Notes: a model not told the origin generated them from the letters alone. DNA of 64,000 bases from Leclercia adecarboxylata (GCF_006874705.1 NZ_CP035382.1:2914001-2978000); one strand, 5' to 3'; shown: positions 21,484 to 31,734, numbered from the stretch's first letter. Program-made: numbers and translations.

Positions 21484-24400
21484 ATGTTGCACTACACACG
21501 CAAACAGCATCCTCTCCTGGCATTTATTCTGGTTTTCTTTTTCGCATTGATGGCTTCACCGGCTGCGTTGGCGCGTGCCGATAATAGCAACGACACGCCA
21601 ACGCGGGCAGATATCCAGAGCCAGCTTGATGCCCTGAGCAAACAGAAAGAGCTCACTCCGCAGGACAAGCTGGTCCAGCAGGATCTGACGGAAACCCTGG
21701 AGACCGTCGACAAGCTCGAGCGGGTCAAAGCCGAAACCACGCAGTTACGCCAGAAGGTGGCTCAGGCACCGGAAACGATGCGCAAGGCGACCGAGAGCCT
21801 CAACGCGCTTGGCGATGTCGATAACGATGCGGAAACCCGCAAAACGCTGGCGACCCTGTCCCTGCGTCAGCTGGAACTGCGCGTGGCGCAACTGCTCGAC
21901 GATTTACAAACTGCGCAAAGCGATCTCGCCACCTACAATAGCCAGCTGGTATCTCTGCAAACCCAGCCGGAGCGCGTGCAGAATGCGATGTACACCGCGT
22001 CTCAGCAGCTGCAGCAGATCCGCAATCGTCTGAACGGGACTTCCGCGGGTGAGGCGGCGTTACGTCCCACGCAGCAAACGTTACTGCTGGCGCAGCAGCA
22101 GCTGCTGAATGCGCAGATTGAACAGCAGCGTAAGAGTCTGGAAGGCAACACCGTGCTGCAGGATACCCTGCAAAAACAGCGCGACTATGTCACCGCCAAC
22201 ATCAACCGTCTGGAGCATCAGCTGCAGCTGTTGCAGGAGGCGGTCAACAGCAAGCGACTGACCCTGACGGAGAAAACCGCGCAGGAGGCCGTTAACCCGG
22301 ACGAAACCGCGCGTATCCAGGAAAATCCGCTGGTGAAGCAGGAGCTGGATATGAACCATCAGCTCAGCCAGCGTTTGATTACCGCCACCGAAAACGGCAA
22401 CTCGCTGGTTCAGCAGAACATCAAAGTCAAAAACTGGCTGGATCGTGCCCTGCAGTCTGAACGCAACATCAAAGAGCAGATCGCCGTCCTGAAAGGCAGC
22501 CTGCTGCTGTCGCGTATCCTTTATCAGCAACAGCAGACCTTACCTTCCGCCGATGAGCTGGAGGATATGACCAACCGCATTGCGGATCTGCGGCTGGAAC
22601 AGTTTGAGGTCAACCAGCAGCGCGACGCCCTGTTCCAGAGCGATGCCTTTGTTGCGAAAGTGGAAGAGGGGCACAGCAGCGAGGTGAATGGTGAAGTTCA
22701 CGATGCGCTGCTGCAGGTCGTGGATATGCGCCGCGAGCTGCTCGACCAGCTGAATAAACAGCTGGGCAATCAGCTGATGATGGCCATTAACCTGCAGATC
22801 AACCAGCAGCAGCTGGTGAGCGTCTCCAAAAGCCTGCAGGAGATCCTCACCCAGCAGATCTTCTGGGTAAACAGCAACAAGCCGATGGACTGGGACTGGA
22901 TCAAATCCTTCCCGGGCATGCTGAAAGACCAGATTAAAGGGATGAAAATTACCGTTAACTGGGAAAAAGCCGGTCCGGCGGTGGCCTTTGCCTTCCTGGC
23001 GGGCCTGCCGCTGTTGCTGATTGCCGGGTTAATCCGCTGGCGTCTCGGCTGGCTGAAAAAGTACCAGGCGAAGCTGGCGAATGAAGTGGGGCAGTTGCGT
23101 AATGACAGCCAGCTTCATACGCCGAAAGCCATTCTAATCGATCTGATCCGCGCCCTGCCGGTCTGCCTGTTGATTCTGGCTGCGGGGCTGATCCTGCTCA
23201 CCATGCAGCTCAACGTCAGCGATCTGCTGTGGGCCTTCAGTAAAAAACTGGCGCTGTTCTGGCTGGTGTTTGGCCTGTGCTGGAAAGTGCTGGAGAAAGA
23301 CGGCGTGGCGGTAAGCCACTTCAATATGCCTGCCCAGCTCACCAGCCATTGGCGACGCCAGATTGTGCGCATTAGCCTGGCGCTGTTGCCGCTGCACTTC
23401 TGGTCGGTGGTGGCGGAACTCTCCCCGCTGCATCTGATGGACGACGTGCTGGGTCAGTTCGTCATTCTGCTGAATCTGCTGCTGATCAGCGTCCTGATGT
23501 GGCCGATGTGCCGTGACAGCTGGCGCGATAAAGAGTCGCACGCTATCCGCCTGGCGACGGTCACCGTGCTGTCCATTATCCCGCTGGCGCTGATGGTGCT
23601 GACGGCCACCGGCTATTTCTATACCACTCTGCGTCTGTCGGGTCGCTGGATTGAAACCGTCTATCTGGTGATCCTCTGGAACCTGCTGTACCAGACCGTC
23701 CTGCGCGGGCTGAGCGTTGCCGCTCGTCGCATCGCCTATCGCCGCGCCCTGGCGCGTCGGCAGAATATGGTGAAAGAGGGGGCGGAAGGCGCTGAGCCGC
23801 AGGAGGAGCCGACCATCGCTCTGGAGCAGGTGAACCAGCAGACGCTGCGTATCACCATGCTGGTGATGATCGCCCTGTTCGGCGTAATGTTCTGGGCCAT
23901 CTGGTCTGATTTAATCACCGTCTTTGCCTATCTCGACAGCATTACCCTGTGGCACTACAACGGCACCGAAGCGGGTGCGGCGGTGGTGAAAAACGTCACC
24001 ATGGGCAGCCTGCTGTTTGCGCTGGTGTCGTCGATGGTGGCCTGGGCCTTGATCCGCAACCTGCCTGGCCTGCTGGAAGTGCTGGTGCTCTCGCGCCTGA
24101 ATATGCGCCAGGGGGCCTCGTACGCCATCACCACCATCCTCAACTATGTGATTCTGGTAGCCGGGGCGATGACCGTCTTCGGTTCTCTCGGGGTTTCGTG
24201 GGATAAACTGCAGTGGCTGGCGGCGGCCCTGTCGGTCGGTCTCGGGTTCGGTTTGCAGGAGATCTTCGGTAACTTCGTTTCGGGTCTGATTATCCTGTTC
24301 GAACGTCCGGTGCGTATTGGCGATACCGTGACTATCGGCACCTTCTCGGGAACCGTCAGCAAGATCCGTATCCGTGCGACCACCATCACCGACTTCGATC

Positions 24401-24831
24401 GCAAAGAGGTGATCATCCCGAATAAAGCCTTCGTGACCGAGCGGTTGATCAACTGGTCGCTCTCCGACACCATCACCCGCGTGGTGATCCGTCTGGGCGT
24501 AGCCTACGGCTCCGATCTGGATGCGGTGAAAAAAGTGCTGCTGAAAGCGGCGATGGACCACCCGAAAGTGATGCACGATCCGGAGCCAGCCGTGTTCTTC
24601 ACCACCTTCGGGCCGAGCACGCTGGATCATGAACTGCGTCTGTACGTACGTGAACTGCGTGACCGCAGCTACACGGTTGATGAACTGAACCGCACCATCG
24701 AGCGTCTGTGCCGGGAAAATAACATCAACATCGCGTTCAACCAGCTTGAAGTGCATCTGCGCAACGAGAAGGGTGACGAACATACGGAAGTGAAACGTGA
24801 AGTGAAGGGTGATGACCCGACGCCGGCGTAA
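21484..24831 (+). CDS. mscK: MscK (KefA), potassium-dependent mechanosensitive channel
   Basis: The large MscS-family channel opens on membrane tension and is gated by external potassium. The start MLHYTRKQHP gives 1115 residues (1120 in E. coli) and a signal peptide ending near ALA-RADN; the frame is open back to 21412. A long Gln-rich coiled-coil periplasmic domain (about 30-470) precedes eleven membrane segments and the MscS core with the pore helix SVGLGFGLQEIFGNFVSGLI and RPVRIGDTV. The upstream ribosome site is weak. Confidence 0.94.
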   Translation: MLHYTRKQHPLLAFILVFFFALMASPAALARADNSNDTPTRADIQSQLDALSKQKELTPQDKLVQQDLTETLETVDKLERVKAETTQLRQKVAQAPETMRKATESLNALGDVDNDAETRKTLATLSLRQLELRVAQLLDDLQTAQSDLATYNSQLVSLQTQPERVQNAMYTASQQLQQIRNRLNGTSAGEAALRPTQQTLLLAQQQLLNAQIEQQRKSLEGNTVLQDTLQKQRDYVTANINRLEHQLQLLQEAVNSKRLTLTEKTAQEAVNPDETARIQENPLVKQELDMNHQLSQRLITATENGNSLVQQNIKVKNWLDRALQSERNIKEQIAVLKGSLLLSRILYQQQQTLPSADELEDMTNRIADLRLEQFEVNQQRDALFQSDAFVAKVEEGHSSEVNGEVHDALLQVVDMRRELLDQLNKQLGNQLMMAINLQINQQQLVSVSKSLQEILTQQIFWVNSNKPMDWDWIKSFPGMLKDQIKGMKITVNWEKAGPAVAFAFLAGLPLLLIAGLIRWRLGWLKKYQAKLANEVGQLRNDSQLHTPKAILIDLIRALPVCLLILAAGLILLTMQLNVSDLLWAFSKKLALFWLVFGLCWKVLEKDGVAVSHFNMPAQLTSHWRRQIVRISLALLPLHFWSVVAELSPLHLMDDVLGQFVILLNLLLISVLMWPMCRDSWRDKESHAIRLATVTVLSIIPLALMVLTATGYFYTTLRLSGRWIETVYLVILWNLLYQTVLRGLSVAARRIAYRRALARRQNMVKEGAEGAEPQEEPTIALEQVNQQTLRITMLVMIALFGVMFWAIWSDLITVFAYLDSITLWHYNGTEAGAAVVKNVTMGSLLFALVSSMVAWALIRNLPGLLEVLVLSRLNMRQGASYAITTILNYVILVAGAMTVFGSLGVSWDKLQWLAAALSVGLGFGLQEIFGNFVSGLIILFERPVRIGDTVTIGTFSGTVSKIRIRATTITDFDRKEVIIPNKAFVTERLINWSLSDTITRVVIRLGVAYGSDLDAVKKVLLKAAMDHPKVMHDPEPAVFFTTFGPSTLDHELRLYVRELRDRSYTVDELNRTIERLCRENNINIAFNQLEVHLRNEKGDEHTEVKREVKGDDPTPA

Positions 24832-24847
24832 CATTACCCCTTAATCT

Positions 24848-24890
24848 GGCCCTCTCCCTTTTCAGGGAGAAGGCAGGGGAGAGGGGATTT
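24848..24890. repeat. CCCTCTCCC/GGGAGAGGG hairpin repeat overlapping the rsmS end
   Basis: CCCTCTCCC at 24850-24858 can pair with GGGAGAGGG at 24877-24885, or more tightly with GGGAGA at 65-70 of the same block. It lies after mscK and inside the last codons of rsmS. A related hairpin follows htpG. It probably ends mscK transcription. Confidence 0.6.
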
Positions 24891-25020
24891 TCCCCTCAAA
24901 ATCCCGCTTCACAATCTCCAGCGCCTTCAGCACCGTCTCGGCCGGGATCGCATGATTCTCCAGCAACATGATCAGATCCACGGCCAGCTTTATTTCATCG
25001 GGGGCGTTTTCCAGTGACAC
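24862..25020 (-). CDS. rsmS: RsmS (YbaM), small pleiotropic regulator
   Basis: This 52-residue protein starts with GTG (AGGAG lies upstream). Its first 39 residues ([20 protein letters not shown] and on to ALEIVKRDF) match E. coli YbaM closely. The last 13 residues ([10 protein letters not shown] end) differ from the charged E. coli tail and are encoded by the hairpin repeat. RsmS homologues affect secondary metabolism and Rsm signalling in related bacteria; the mechanism is unclear. It follows priC by 12 bases and is co-transcribed. Confidence 0.88.
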   Translation of the reverse strand: MSLENAPDEIKLAVDLIMLLENHAIPAETVLKALEIVKRDFEGKIPSPLPSP

Positions 25021-25032
25021 ACACTACTCCTG

Positions 25033-25560
25033 TTAACGGGTCAGACGCGCAATCACGCGCTCAATATCATCCAGTGCCTTACGACAGCGTTCCAGCCGCC
25101 CCTCCAGCGCGGTAATTTCGCGCATCAGCATCTGCTGCTCTTCCAGCGTTTCGGCCTGGTTCAGCCGCGTCTCGCGTTCAGACTTCATCTCACACAGCCG
25201 CCGCTCAAACTCCTGATGCTCCAGGCGCTTGCGCTGCCATTTTGTCGCTCCCGCAGAAGGGCTGTCCCAGACCCGTAAAGGCCAGGCGGCGATCTCCCGG
25301 TGCAGGGCGGCGATCTGTTCCGCCAGATGGGTAGCCAGCCAGTTGACCTGCTCCGTTTGCGCTTTCTCCACCGCGTGACCCAGCTCATCCAGATTGTGCT
25401 GGGCTTCATCCAGATAATCTTTAATGAGGGTGCTGCGGGTGCGGAACAGCTGCCGGTCAAAACGCGGCTTCAGGGTGGCGTGCTGCATCAGAGGGGCGGC
25501 CTGGGTTCGCAGGGCCGTCAGCTGATTTTGCAGCGTCTGTAAAAGCAAGGCTGTTTTCAA
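25033..25560 (-). CDS. priC: PriC, replication restart protein
   Basis: This 175-residue helical protein loads DnaB at stalled forks in the PriC restart pathway. It is as long as E. coli PriC, with the conserved KWQRKRLEHQEFERRL stretch and an Arg-rich C-terminus (VIARLTR). Leucine and glutamine heptads indicate coiled coils. Divergent from ybaN with a 50-base gap; rsmS lies downstream. Confidence 0.94.
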   Translation of the reverse strand: MKTALLLQTLQNQLTALRTQAAPLMQHATLKPRFDRQLFRTRSTLIKDYLDEAQHNLDELGHAVEKAQTEQVNWLATHLAEQIAALHREIAAWPLRVWDSPSAGATKWQRKRLEHQEFERRLCEMKSERETRLNQAETLEEQQMLMREITALEGRLERCRKALDDIERVIARLTR

Positions 25561-25610
25561 TCCGCTCTCCAGTGGTACAGTAGCCGTTCAGTTTGATAAC
25601 GATTCGCATT

Positions 25611-25988
25611 ATGCAGCGTACTATTTTAATCATCATTGGCTGGCTTGCGGTAGTGCTCGGCACGCTGGGCGTCGTTTTACCCCTTCTGCCGACCACGCCC
25701 TTTATATTGCTGGCGGCCTGGTGCTTCGCCCGCTCCTCGCCGCGTTTTCACCACTGGCTACTGTACCGCTCATGGTTTGGCGGCTATCTGCGCCACTGGC
25801 AACAGTACCGTGCCATGCCGCCCGGGGCCAAGCCGCGGGCTATTGCGGTGATCCTCGTGACCTTCGCCTTCTCATTATGGATGGTAAAAATCATGTGGGT
25901 GCGGATCCTGCTGCTGGCGATCCTCTCTTGCCTGCTGATTTTCATGTGGCGGATCCCCGTAGTTGATGAAAAGCAACAAAAGCAATAA
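25611..25988 (+). CDS. ybaN: YbaN, DUF454 inner-membrane protein
   Basis: The start MQRTILIIIGW gives 125 residues, the E. coli length. It has three to four hydrophobic segments and the family motif LPTTPFILLAAWCFARSSPRFHHWL. Function is unknown. A longer frame from 25593 adds six residues and is less likely. Confidence 0.9.
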   Translation: MQRTILIIIGWLAVVLGTLGVVLPLLPTTPFILLAAWCFARSSPRFHHWLLYRSWFGGYLRHWQQYRAMPPGAKPRAIAVILVTFAFSLWMVKIMWVRILLLAILSCLLIFMWRIPVVDEKQQKQ

Positions 25989-26140
25989 TCCGCTGACTGG
26001 CTGTTGCAATTCTTGTGCGCAGCCAGTAAATTCGACCGTTTTCGAGCACGGGCACGCCTGGTCAAAGGTTAAACAATTGTTACTTTGACCAATACTCTAT
26101 CCGCTCCGTGAGTAACACCGTTTTCATCAGGCATCCATTT

Positions 26141-26692
26141 ATGACCGCAACTGCGCAGCAGCTTGAATACCTTAAAAACAGCATCAAAAGCATCCAGGAC
26201 TATCCGAAGCCTGGCATTCTTTTCCGTGATGTCACCAGCTTGCTGGAAGACCCGAAAGCGTACGCGCTCAGCATTGAACTGCTGGTCGAGCGTTATAAAA
26301 ACGCCGGGATCACCAAAGTTGTCGGCACCGAAGCCCGCGGCTTCCTGTTTGGCGCTCCGGTAGCGCTGGCAATGGGCGTTGGTTTTGTGCCGGTGCGTAA
26401 GCCGCGCAAACTGCCGCGTGAAACCATCGCCGAGAGCTACGAGCTGGAGTACGGCACCGATCAGCTTGAGATCCACATTGATGCGATCAAGCCTGGCGAC
26501 AAAGTGCTGGTGGTTGACGATCTGCTGGCAACCGGCGGCACCATTGAGGCGACCGTGAAGCTGATCCGTCGTCTGGGTGGCGAAGTGACCGATGCGGCCT
26601 TCATCATCAACCTGTTCGATTTGGGTGGCGAACAGCGCCTGGATAAACAGGGCATCACCAGCTACAGCCTCGTGCCTTTCCCGGGACATTAA
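26141..26692 (+). CDS. apt: Apt, adenine phosphoribosyltransferase
   Basis: This salvage enzyme joins adenine and PRPP to give AMP. The start [10 protein letters not shown] yields 183 residues as in E. coli. The PRPP-binding motif [13 protein letters not shown] (residues about 123-135) and the adenine-site region [10 protein letters not shown] are intact. A hairpin follows at 26704-26728 before dnaX. Confidence 0.97.
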   Translation: MTATAQQLEYLKNSIKSIQDYPKPGILFRDVTSLLEDPKAYALSIELLVERYKNAGITKVVGTEARGFLFGAPVALAMGVGFVPVRKPRKLPRETIAESYELEYGTDQLEIHIDAIKPGDKVLVVDDLLATGGTIEATVKLIRRLGGEVTDAAFIINLFDLGGEQRLDKQGITSYSLVPFPGH

Positions 26693-26703
26693 TCCCCCGC
26701 CCG

Positions 26704-26728
26704 CAACCTCGCCCAACGGGTGAGGTTG
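26704..26728. terminator. Hairpin between apt and dnaX
   Basis: CAACCTC and GAGGTTG pair in a 7-bp stem with an 11-base loop. No T run follows, so termination may be weak. Confidence 0.4.
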
Positions 26729-26780
26729 TGTTAGCATTACCCCCCTGAATATCCACCTTCCAGCGTTGCAGAGCCTGCCC

Positions 26781-28715
26781 ATGAGTTATCAGGTGTTAGC
26801 CCGTAAATGGCGACCCCAAACCTTTGCTGACGTTGTCGGCCAGGAACATGTGCTGACCGCCCTGGCGAACGGCTTATCGCTAGGACGTATCCATCACGCC
26901 TATCTTTTTTCCGGCACCCGTGGCGTCGGTAAAACCTCTATCGCCCGTTTGCTGGCGAAAGGCCTCAACTGCGAAAGCGGGATCACCGCCACGCCGTGCG
27001 GCGTGTGCGATAACTGCCGTGAAATCGAGCAGGGGCGCTTTGTCGATCTGATTGAGATCGATGCCGCCTCGCGCACCAAAGTCGAAGATACCCGCGATCT
27101 GCTGGATAACGTCCAGTACGCCCCGGCGCGTGGCCGCTTCAAGGTCTATCTGATCGATGAAGTGCACATGCTGTCGCGCCATAGCTTTAACGCCCTGCTG
27201 AAGACGCTGGAAGAGCCGCCTGCACACGTCAAATTCCTGCTGGCGACCACCGATCCGCAAAAACTGCCGGTGACCATCTTATCCCGCTGCCTGCAGTTCC
27301 ATCTGAAGGCGCTGGACGTCGGGCAGATCCGCGATCAGCTCGAACATATTTTGAATGAAGAGCAGGTGACGCACGAACCGCGTGCCCTGCAGCTGTTGGC
27401 GCGTGCCGCCGACGGCAGCCTGCGCGATGCCCTCAGCCTCACCGATCAGGCGATTGCCAGCGGCGACGGACAGCTGACCACGCTTGCGGTCAGCACCATG
27501 CTCGGCACCCTGGACGACGATCAGGCCCTGTCGCTGATTGAGGCGGTGGTCGAGGCCAACGGCGAGCGGGTGATGGCGCTGATTAACGCCTCGGCGTCAC
27601 GCGGCATCGAGTGGGAAGCCCTGCTGGTTGAGATGCTCAGCCTGCTGCACCGCATTGCGATGGTGCAGCTCTCCCCGGCGGCGCTGGGTCCGGACATGGC
27701 CGCGATTGAACAGCGGATGCGCGAACTGGCGCGAACCATTCCGCCAACGGACGTGCAGCTCTACTATCAAACCCTGTTAATTGGCCGCAAAGAGTTGCCG
27801 TTTGCCCCCGACCGACGTATGGGGGTTGAAATGACCCTGTTGCGCGCGCTGGCGTTCCATCCGCGCATGCCGCTGCCGGAGCCCGAGGTGCAGCAGCCGT
27901 CGTTTGCGCCAGTCGCGCCAACGGCAGTGCTCACGCCGCCGCAGGTGCCCGCGCAGCAGAGTGCGCCTCCACCGCCGCGCCACGATGCGCCGCTGTCGGA
28001 TGCCACCAGTTCGGTGCTCGCCGCCCGCAGTCAGTTGCAACGCGCGCAGGGAGCAACCAAACCAAAAAAGAGTGAACCGGCAGCGCCTGCAAGAGCGCGG
28101 CCGGTAAATAACGCCGCGCTTGAACGTCTGGCCTCGGTCTCGGATCGCGTACAGTCGCGTTCTGCTTCGGCCACGCCTGAGCCGCAGGCTCCGGCGAAGA
28201 AAGAGGCCTATCGCTGGAAAGCCACCACCGTCGTCGAAGAAGTGAAGGTGGAGGTCGCCACGCCGAAGGCGCTGAAAAAGGCGCTGGAGCATGAGAAGAC
28301 GCCGGAGCTGGCTGCCAAGCTGGCCGGGGAGTCCCTTGAGCGTGATGCCTGGGCGGCAGAGGTCAGTCAGCTGAAGCTGCCCAAGCTGGTGGAGCAGATT
28401 GCCCTGAACGCCTGGCGTGAACAGGACGGCAACCGGGTCTGCCTGCATCTGCGGCCGGGCCAGCGTCACCTGAACTCGGCGAGCGCGCAACAGGTGCTGA
28501 CTGAGGCACTCTCCACATTACAGGGCGCGCCTGTTGAATTGACCATCATTGAAGATGATAATCCGGCGGTGCGAACGCCGCTGGAGTGGCGCCAGGCCAT
28601 TTATGAAGAGAAACTCGCGCAGGCGCGTGAGTCGATTATCGCGGATAATAACATTCAGACCCTGCAGCGTTACTTTGATGCAGAACTGGATGAAGAGAGT
28701 ATTCGACCCATTTGA
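26781..28715 (+). CDS. dnaX: DnaX, DNA polymerase III tau subunit (gamma by frameshift)
   Basis: This 644-residue clamp-loader ATPase organises the replisome. The start MSYQVLARKW matches E. coli. Walker A GTRGVGKTS, the zinc-binding cysteines (LNCESG...CGVCDNC), Walker B LIDEVHML and the SRC arginine finger are present. The middle (about 365-500) is Ala/Pro/Gln-rich, and the C-terminal tau region that contacts DnaB and alpha follows. A programmed -1 slip at 28064-28070 makes the shorter gamma form of 431 residues. YbaB and RecR follow in the same operon. Confidence 0.97.
   Translation: MSYQVLARKWRPQTFADVVGQEHVLTALANGLSLGRIHHAYLFSGTRGVGKTSIARLLAKGLNCESGITATPCGVCDNCREIEQGRFVDLIEIDAASRTKVEDTRDLLDNVQYAPARGRFKVYLIDEVHMLSRHSFNALLKTLEEPPAHVKFLLATTDPQKLPVTILSRCLQFHLKALDVGQIRDQLEHILNEEQVTHEPRALQLLARAADGSLRDALSLTDQAIASGDGQLTTLAVSTMLGTLDDDQALSLIEAVVEANGERVMALINASASRGIEWEALLVEMLSLLHRIAMVQLSPAALGPDMAAIEQRMRELARTIPPTDVQLYYQTLLIGRKELPFAPDRRMGVEMTLLRALAFHPRMPLPEPEVQQPSFAPVAPTAVLTPPQVPAQQSAPPPPRHDAPLSDATSSVLAARSQLQRAQGATKPKKSEPAAPARARPVNNAALERLASVSDRVQSRSASATPEPQAPAKKEAYRWKATTVVEEVKVEVATPKALKKALEHEKTPELAAKLAGESLERDAWAAEVSQLKLPKLVEQIALNAWREQDGNRVCLHLRPGQRHLNSASAQQVLTEALSTLQGAPVELTIIEDDNPAVRTPLEWRQAIYEEKLAQARESIIADNNIQTLQRYFDAELDEESIRPI
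28048..28105 (+). promoter_or_regulatory. dnaX programmed -1 frameshift signal
   Basis: The heptamer A AAA AAG is at 28064-28070, in the correct phase. A Shine-Dalgarno-like AGGGAG lies about ten bases upstream and a GC-rich hairpin (ACCGGC...GGCCGGT) starts seven bases downstream. After the slip, GAG then TGA (28073-28075) ends gamma at residue 431. Confidence 0.9.
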
Positions 28716-28768
28716 TCGTGAGTCTGACTTACGGTTGTTATCTTTAACGTGAAAGAAGAGAGAAGCCT

Positions 28769-29101
28769 ATGTTTGGTGGTAAAGGCGGTCTGGGTGGTCT
28801 GATGAAGCAGGCCCAGCAGATGCAGGAAAAAATGCAGAAGATGCAGGAAGAGATCGCGCAGATGGAAGTCACCGGCGAATCGGGCGCAGGTCTGGTCAAA
28901 GTGACCATCAACGGCGCACATAACTGCCGTCGCGTGGAGATCGACCCAAGCCTGCTCGAAGACGACAAAGATATGCTGGAAGATCTGGTCGCCGCTGCAT
29001 TCAACGATGCTGCGCGCCGTATCGACGAAACCCAGAAAGAGAAAATGGCTTCTGTATCCTCCGGAATGCAGCTGCCACCGGGCTTTAAGATGCCATTCTG
29101 A
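28769..29101 (+). CDS. ybaB: YbaB, nucleoid-associated DNA-binding protein
   Basis: This 110-residue YbaB/EbfC-family homodimer binds DNA without strong sequence preference. Its Gln/Met-rich N-terminal helix ([18 protein letters not shown]) and PPGFKMPF end are typical. It lies between dnaX and recR as in E. coli, and its TGA overlaps the recR ATG by one base. The N-terminus [10 protein letters not shown] is one residue longer than in E. coli. Confidence 0.96.
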   Translation: MFGGKGGLGGLMKQAQQMQEKMQKMQEEIAQMEVTGESGAGLVKVTINGAHNCRRVEIDPSLLEDDKDMLEDLVAAAFNDAARRIDETQKEKMASVSSGMQLPPGFKMPF

Positions 29102-29706
29102 TGCAAACCAGTCCGCTGCTCACGCAGTTAATGGAAGCGCTACGCTGCCTGCCGGGCGTAGGCCCTAAGTCAGCGCAGCGCATGGCGTTTACCCTGCTGC
29201 AGCGCGATCGCAGCGGCGGCATGCGTCTGGCGCAGGCCCTGACCCGCGCCATGTCAGAAATCGGTCACTGTGCGGACTGCCGCACCTTTACCGAGCAGGA
29301 GGTGTGTAACATCTGCGCCAATCCGCGCCGCCAGGAAAACGGTCAGATCTGCGTGGTGGAGAGTCCTGCGGACATCTACGCCATCGAACAGACCGGGCAG
29401 TTTTCCGGCCGCTATTTTGTGCTGATGGGCCACCTGTCGCCGCTGGACGGTATCGGGCCGGATGATATCGGTCTGGACCGTTTAGAACAGCGTCTGAAAT
29501 CGGAAACGATTTCTGAGGTGATCCTCGCCACCAACCCAACGGTGGAAGGGGAGGCGACCGCCAACTACATCGCCGAGCTGTGCGCCGAGTCCGGCGTCGA
29601 CGCCAGCCGTATCGCGCATGGCGTTCCGGTGGGCGGCGAGCTGGAGATGGTGGACGGCACCACGCTGTCACACTCTCTGGCCGGACGTCACAAGATTATT
29701 TTCTGA
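29101..29706 (+). CDS. recR: RecR, recombination mediator protein
   Basis: This 201-residue protein acts with RecF and RecO to load RecA at gaps. It has a helix-hairpin-helix ([16 protein letters not shown]), a Cys4 zinc finger (HCADC...CNIC), a Toprim segment ([13 protein letters not shown]) and the C-terminal Walker-like region. Its start overlaps the ybaB stop, implying coupled translation. Confidence 0.97.
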   Translation: MQTSPLLTQLMEALRCLPGVGPKSAQRMAFTLLQRDRSGGMRLAQALTRAMSEIGHCADCRTFTEQEVCNICANPRRQENGQICVVESPADIYAIEQTGQFSGRYFVLMGHLSPLDGIGPDDIGLDRLEQRLKSETISEVILATNPTVEGEATANYIAELCAESGVDASRIAHGVPVGGELEMVDGTTLSHSLAGRHKIIF

Positions 29707-29735
29707 CCAAACGGAGGCTGCACCTGTGGCCTCCG

Positions 29736-29764
29736 CTTGAAAACCTTCTCGCTTATCCCCATCT
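29736..29764 (+). promoter_or_regulatory. sigma-32 heat-shock promoter of htpG
   Basis: CTTGAAA at 29736-29742, a 14-base spacer and CCCCATCT from 29757 match the RpoH consensus almost exactly. It lies about 55 bases before the htpG start. A hairpin at 29712-29735 just upstream may end recR transcription. Confidence 0.9.
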
Positions 29765-29817
29765 CTCCCTCAACGCTTTTAAACCCCATTAAATGGCATT
29801 GTTGAGGTCGACTTAGT

Positions 29818-31692
29818 ATGAAAGGACAAGAAACCCGCGGTTTCCAGTCAGAAGTAAAACAACTTCTGCACCTGATGATCCATTCTCTTTATTCCAATAA
29901 AGAAATCTTCCTGCGCGAGCTTATCTCTAACGCCTCTGATGCGGCAGACAAGCTGCGTTTCCGCGCGCTGTCGAAGCCAGAGCTGTATGAAGGTGACGGC
30001 GAACTGCGCGTGCGCGTCTCGTTTGATAAAGAGAACCGCACCCTGACCATCGCGGACAACGGCATCGGCATGACCCGCGATGAAGCCATTGACCACCTCG
30101 GCACCATCGCCAAATCCGGCACCAAAGCCTTCCTGCAGTCGATGGGTTCCGATCAGGCGAAAGACAGCCAGCTGATCGGCCAGTTCGGCGTCGGCTTCTA
30201 CTCGGCGTTCATCGTGGCGGATAAAGTCACCGTGCGCACCCGTGCGGCAGGCGAAAGCGCTGAAAGCGGCGTGTTCTGGGAATCCCACGGCGAAGGCGAA
30301 TACACCGTGGCGGATATCACCAAAGCCGATCGCGGGACCGAGATCACCCTGCACCTGCGCGAAGGGGAAGACGACTTCCTCAACGACTGGCGCGTGCGCT
30401 CTATCATCAGCAAATACTCTGACCATATCGCCCTGCCGGTAGAGATCGAAAAACAGGAAGAGCAGGACGGCGAAACCGTTATTTCCTGGGAGAAGATCAA
30501 CAAGGCGCAGGCGCTGTGGACGCGCAACAAGTCTGAGATCAAAGACGAAGAGTACACCGAGTTCTACAAGCACATCGCCCACGACTTTACCGATCCGCTG
30601 ACCTGGAGCCACAACCGCGTGGAAGGGAAGCAGGAGTACACCAGCCTGCTCTATATCCCGGCGCAGGCGCCGTGGGATATGTGGAACCGCGATCACAAGC
30701 ACGGCCTGAAGCTGTACGTGCAGCGCGTATTCATCATGGACGAAGCCGAGCAGTTCATGCCGAACTACCTGCGCTTTGTGCGTGGCCTGATAGACTCCAA
30801 CGACCTGCCGCTGAACGTCTCCCGTGAGATCCTGCAGGACAGCACCGTCACCCGCAACCTGCGCACCGCGCTGAGCAAACGCGCCCTGCAGATGCTGGAC
30901 AAGCTGGCGAAAGACGACGCGGAAAAATACCAGACCTTCTGGAAACAGTTCGGCCTGGTGCTGAAAGAGGGCCCGGCGGAAGATTCTTCCAACGTTGAAG
31001 CCATTGCCAAACTGCTGCGTTTTGCCTCCACGCACACCGACTCTTCCGAGCAGACCGTGTCGCTGGAAGAGTACATCTCCCGCATGAAAGAAGGGCAGGA
31101 GAAGATCTACTACATCACCGCCGACAGCTATGCCGCGGCGAAGAGCAGCCCGCACCTGGAGCTGCTGCGTAAGAAAGGCATCGAAGTGCTGCTGCTTTCC
31201 GATCGCATCGATGAGTGGATGATGAACTACCTGACCGAGTTCAGCGGTAAAGCGTTCCAGTCCGTTGCCAAAGCCGATGAGTCCATCGACAAGCTGGCGG
31301 ACGAAGTGGACGAAACCGCCAAAGAGGCGGAAAAAGCGCTGGAGCCGTTTGTTGAGCGCGTGAAGACCCATCTGGGCGATCGCGTGAAAGAGGTGCGTTT
31401 CACCCACCGTCTGACCGATACCCCGGCCATCGTTACTACCGAAGCCGACGAAATGAGCACCCAGATGGCGAAGCTGTTCGCCGCTGCGGGCCAGAGCGTA
31501 CCGGAAGTGAAGTACATCTTTGAACTGAACCCGGATCACGCCCTGGTGAAACGTGCGGCCGAGACTCAGGACGAGACGCGCTTTGCCGAGTGGGTTGAAC
31601 TCCTGCTGGATCAATCCCTGCTGGCCGAGCGCGGTACGCTGGAAGATCCAAACCAGTTCATCAAGCGCGTGAATGCGTTGCTGCTGAGCTGA
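29818..31692 (+). CDS. htpG: HtpG, bacterial Hsp90 chaperone
   Basis: The 624-residue dimeric ATP-dependent chaperone remodels client proteins with DnaK. The N-terminal GHKL ATPase motifs are clear: [25 protein letters not shown] and [11 protein letters not shown]. The middle domain includes the catalytic-loop segment [10 protein letters not shown], and the C-terminal dimer domain is complete. It is transcribed from a textbook sigma-32 promoter and preceded by GACTTAGT without a strong ribosome site. Confidence 0.98.
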   Translation: MKGQETRGFQSEVKQLLHLMIHSLYSNKEIFLRELISNASDAADKLRFRALSKPELYEGDGELRVRVSFDKENRTLTIADNGIGMTRDEAIDHLGTIAKSGTKAFLQSMGSDQAKDSQLIGQFGVGFYSAFIVADKVTVRTRAAGESAESGVFWESHGEGEYTVADITKADRGTEITLHLREGEDDFLNDWRVRSIISKYSDHIALPVEIEKQEEQDGETVISWEKINKAQALWTRNKSEIKDEEYTEFYKHIAHDFTDPLTWSHNRVEGKQEYTSLLYIPAQAPWDMWNRDHKHGLKLYVQRVFIMDEAEQFMPNYLRFVRGLIDSNDLPLNVSREILQDSTVTRNLRTALSKRALQMLDKLAKDDAEKYQTFWKQFGLVLKEGPAEDSSNVEAIAKLLRFASTHTDSSEQTVSLEEYISRMKEGQEKIYYITADSYAAAKSSPHLELLRKKGIEVLLLSDRIDEWMMNYLTEFSGKAFQSVAKADESIDKLADEVDETAKEAEKALEPFVERVKTHLGDRVKEVRFTHRLTDTPAIVTTEADEMSTQMAKLFAAAGQSVPEVKYIFELNPDHALVKRAAETQDETRFAEWVELLLDQSLLAERGTLEDPNQFIKRVNALLLS

Positions 31693-31703
31693 TCTCTCTT
31701 CAC

Positions 31704-31734
31704 CCTGGCTCTCTCTCCGTGAGAGAGGGCCAGG
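31704..31734. terminator. Hairpin after htpG
   Basis: CTCTCTC and GAGAGAG pair around CGT, extended by CCTGGC with GCCAGG after one mismatch. It resembles the repeat near rsmS. No T run follows. Confidence 0.5.

Noticed and set aside
29848..31614. 588-residue open frame antisense to htpG
   Set aside because: It mirrors a strongly conserved gene with high codon bias; composition is typical of antisense frames and no ribosome site or family is seen.
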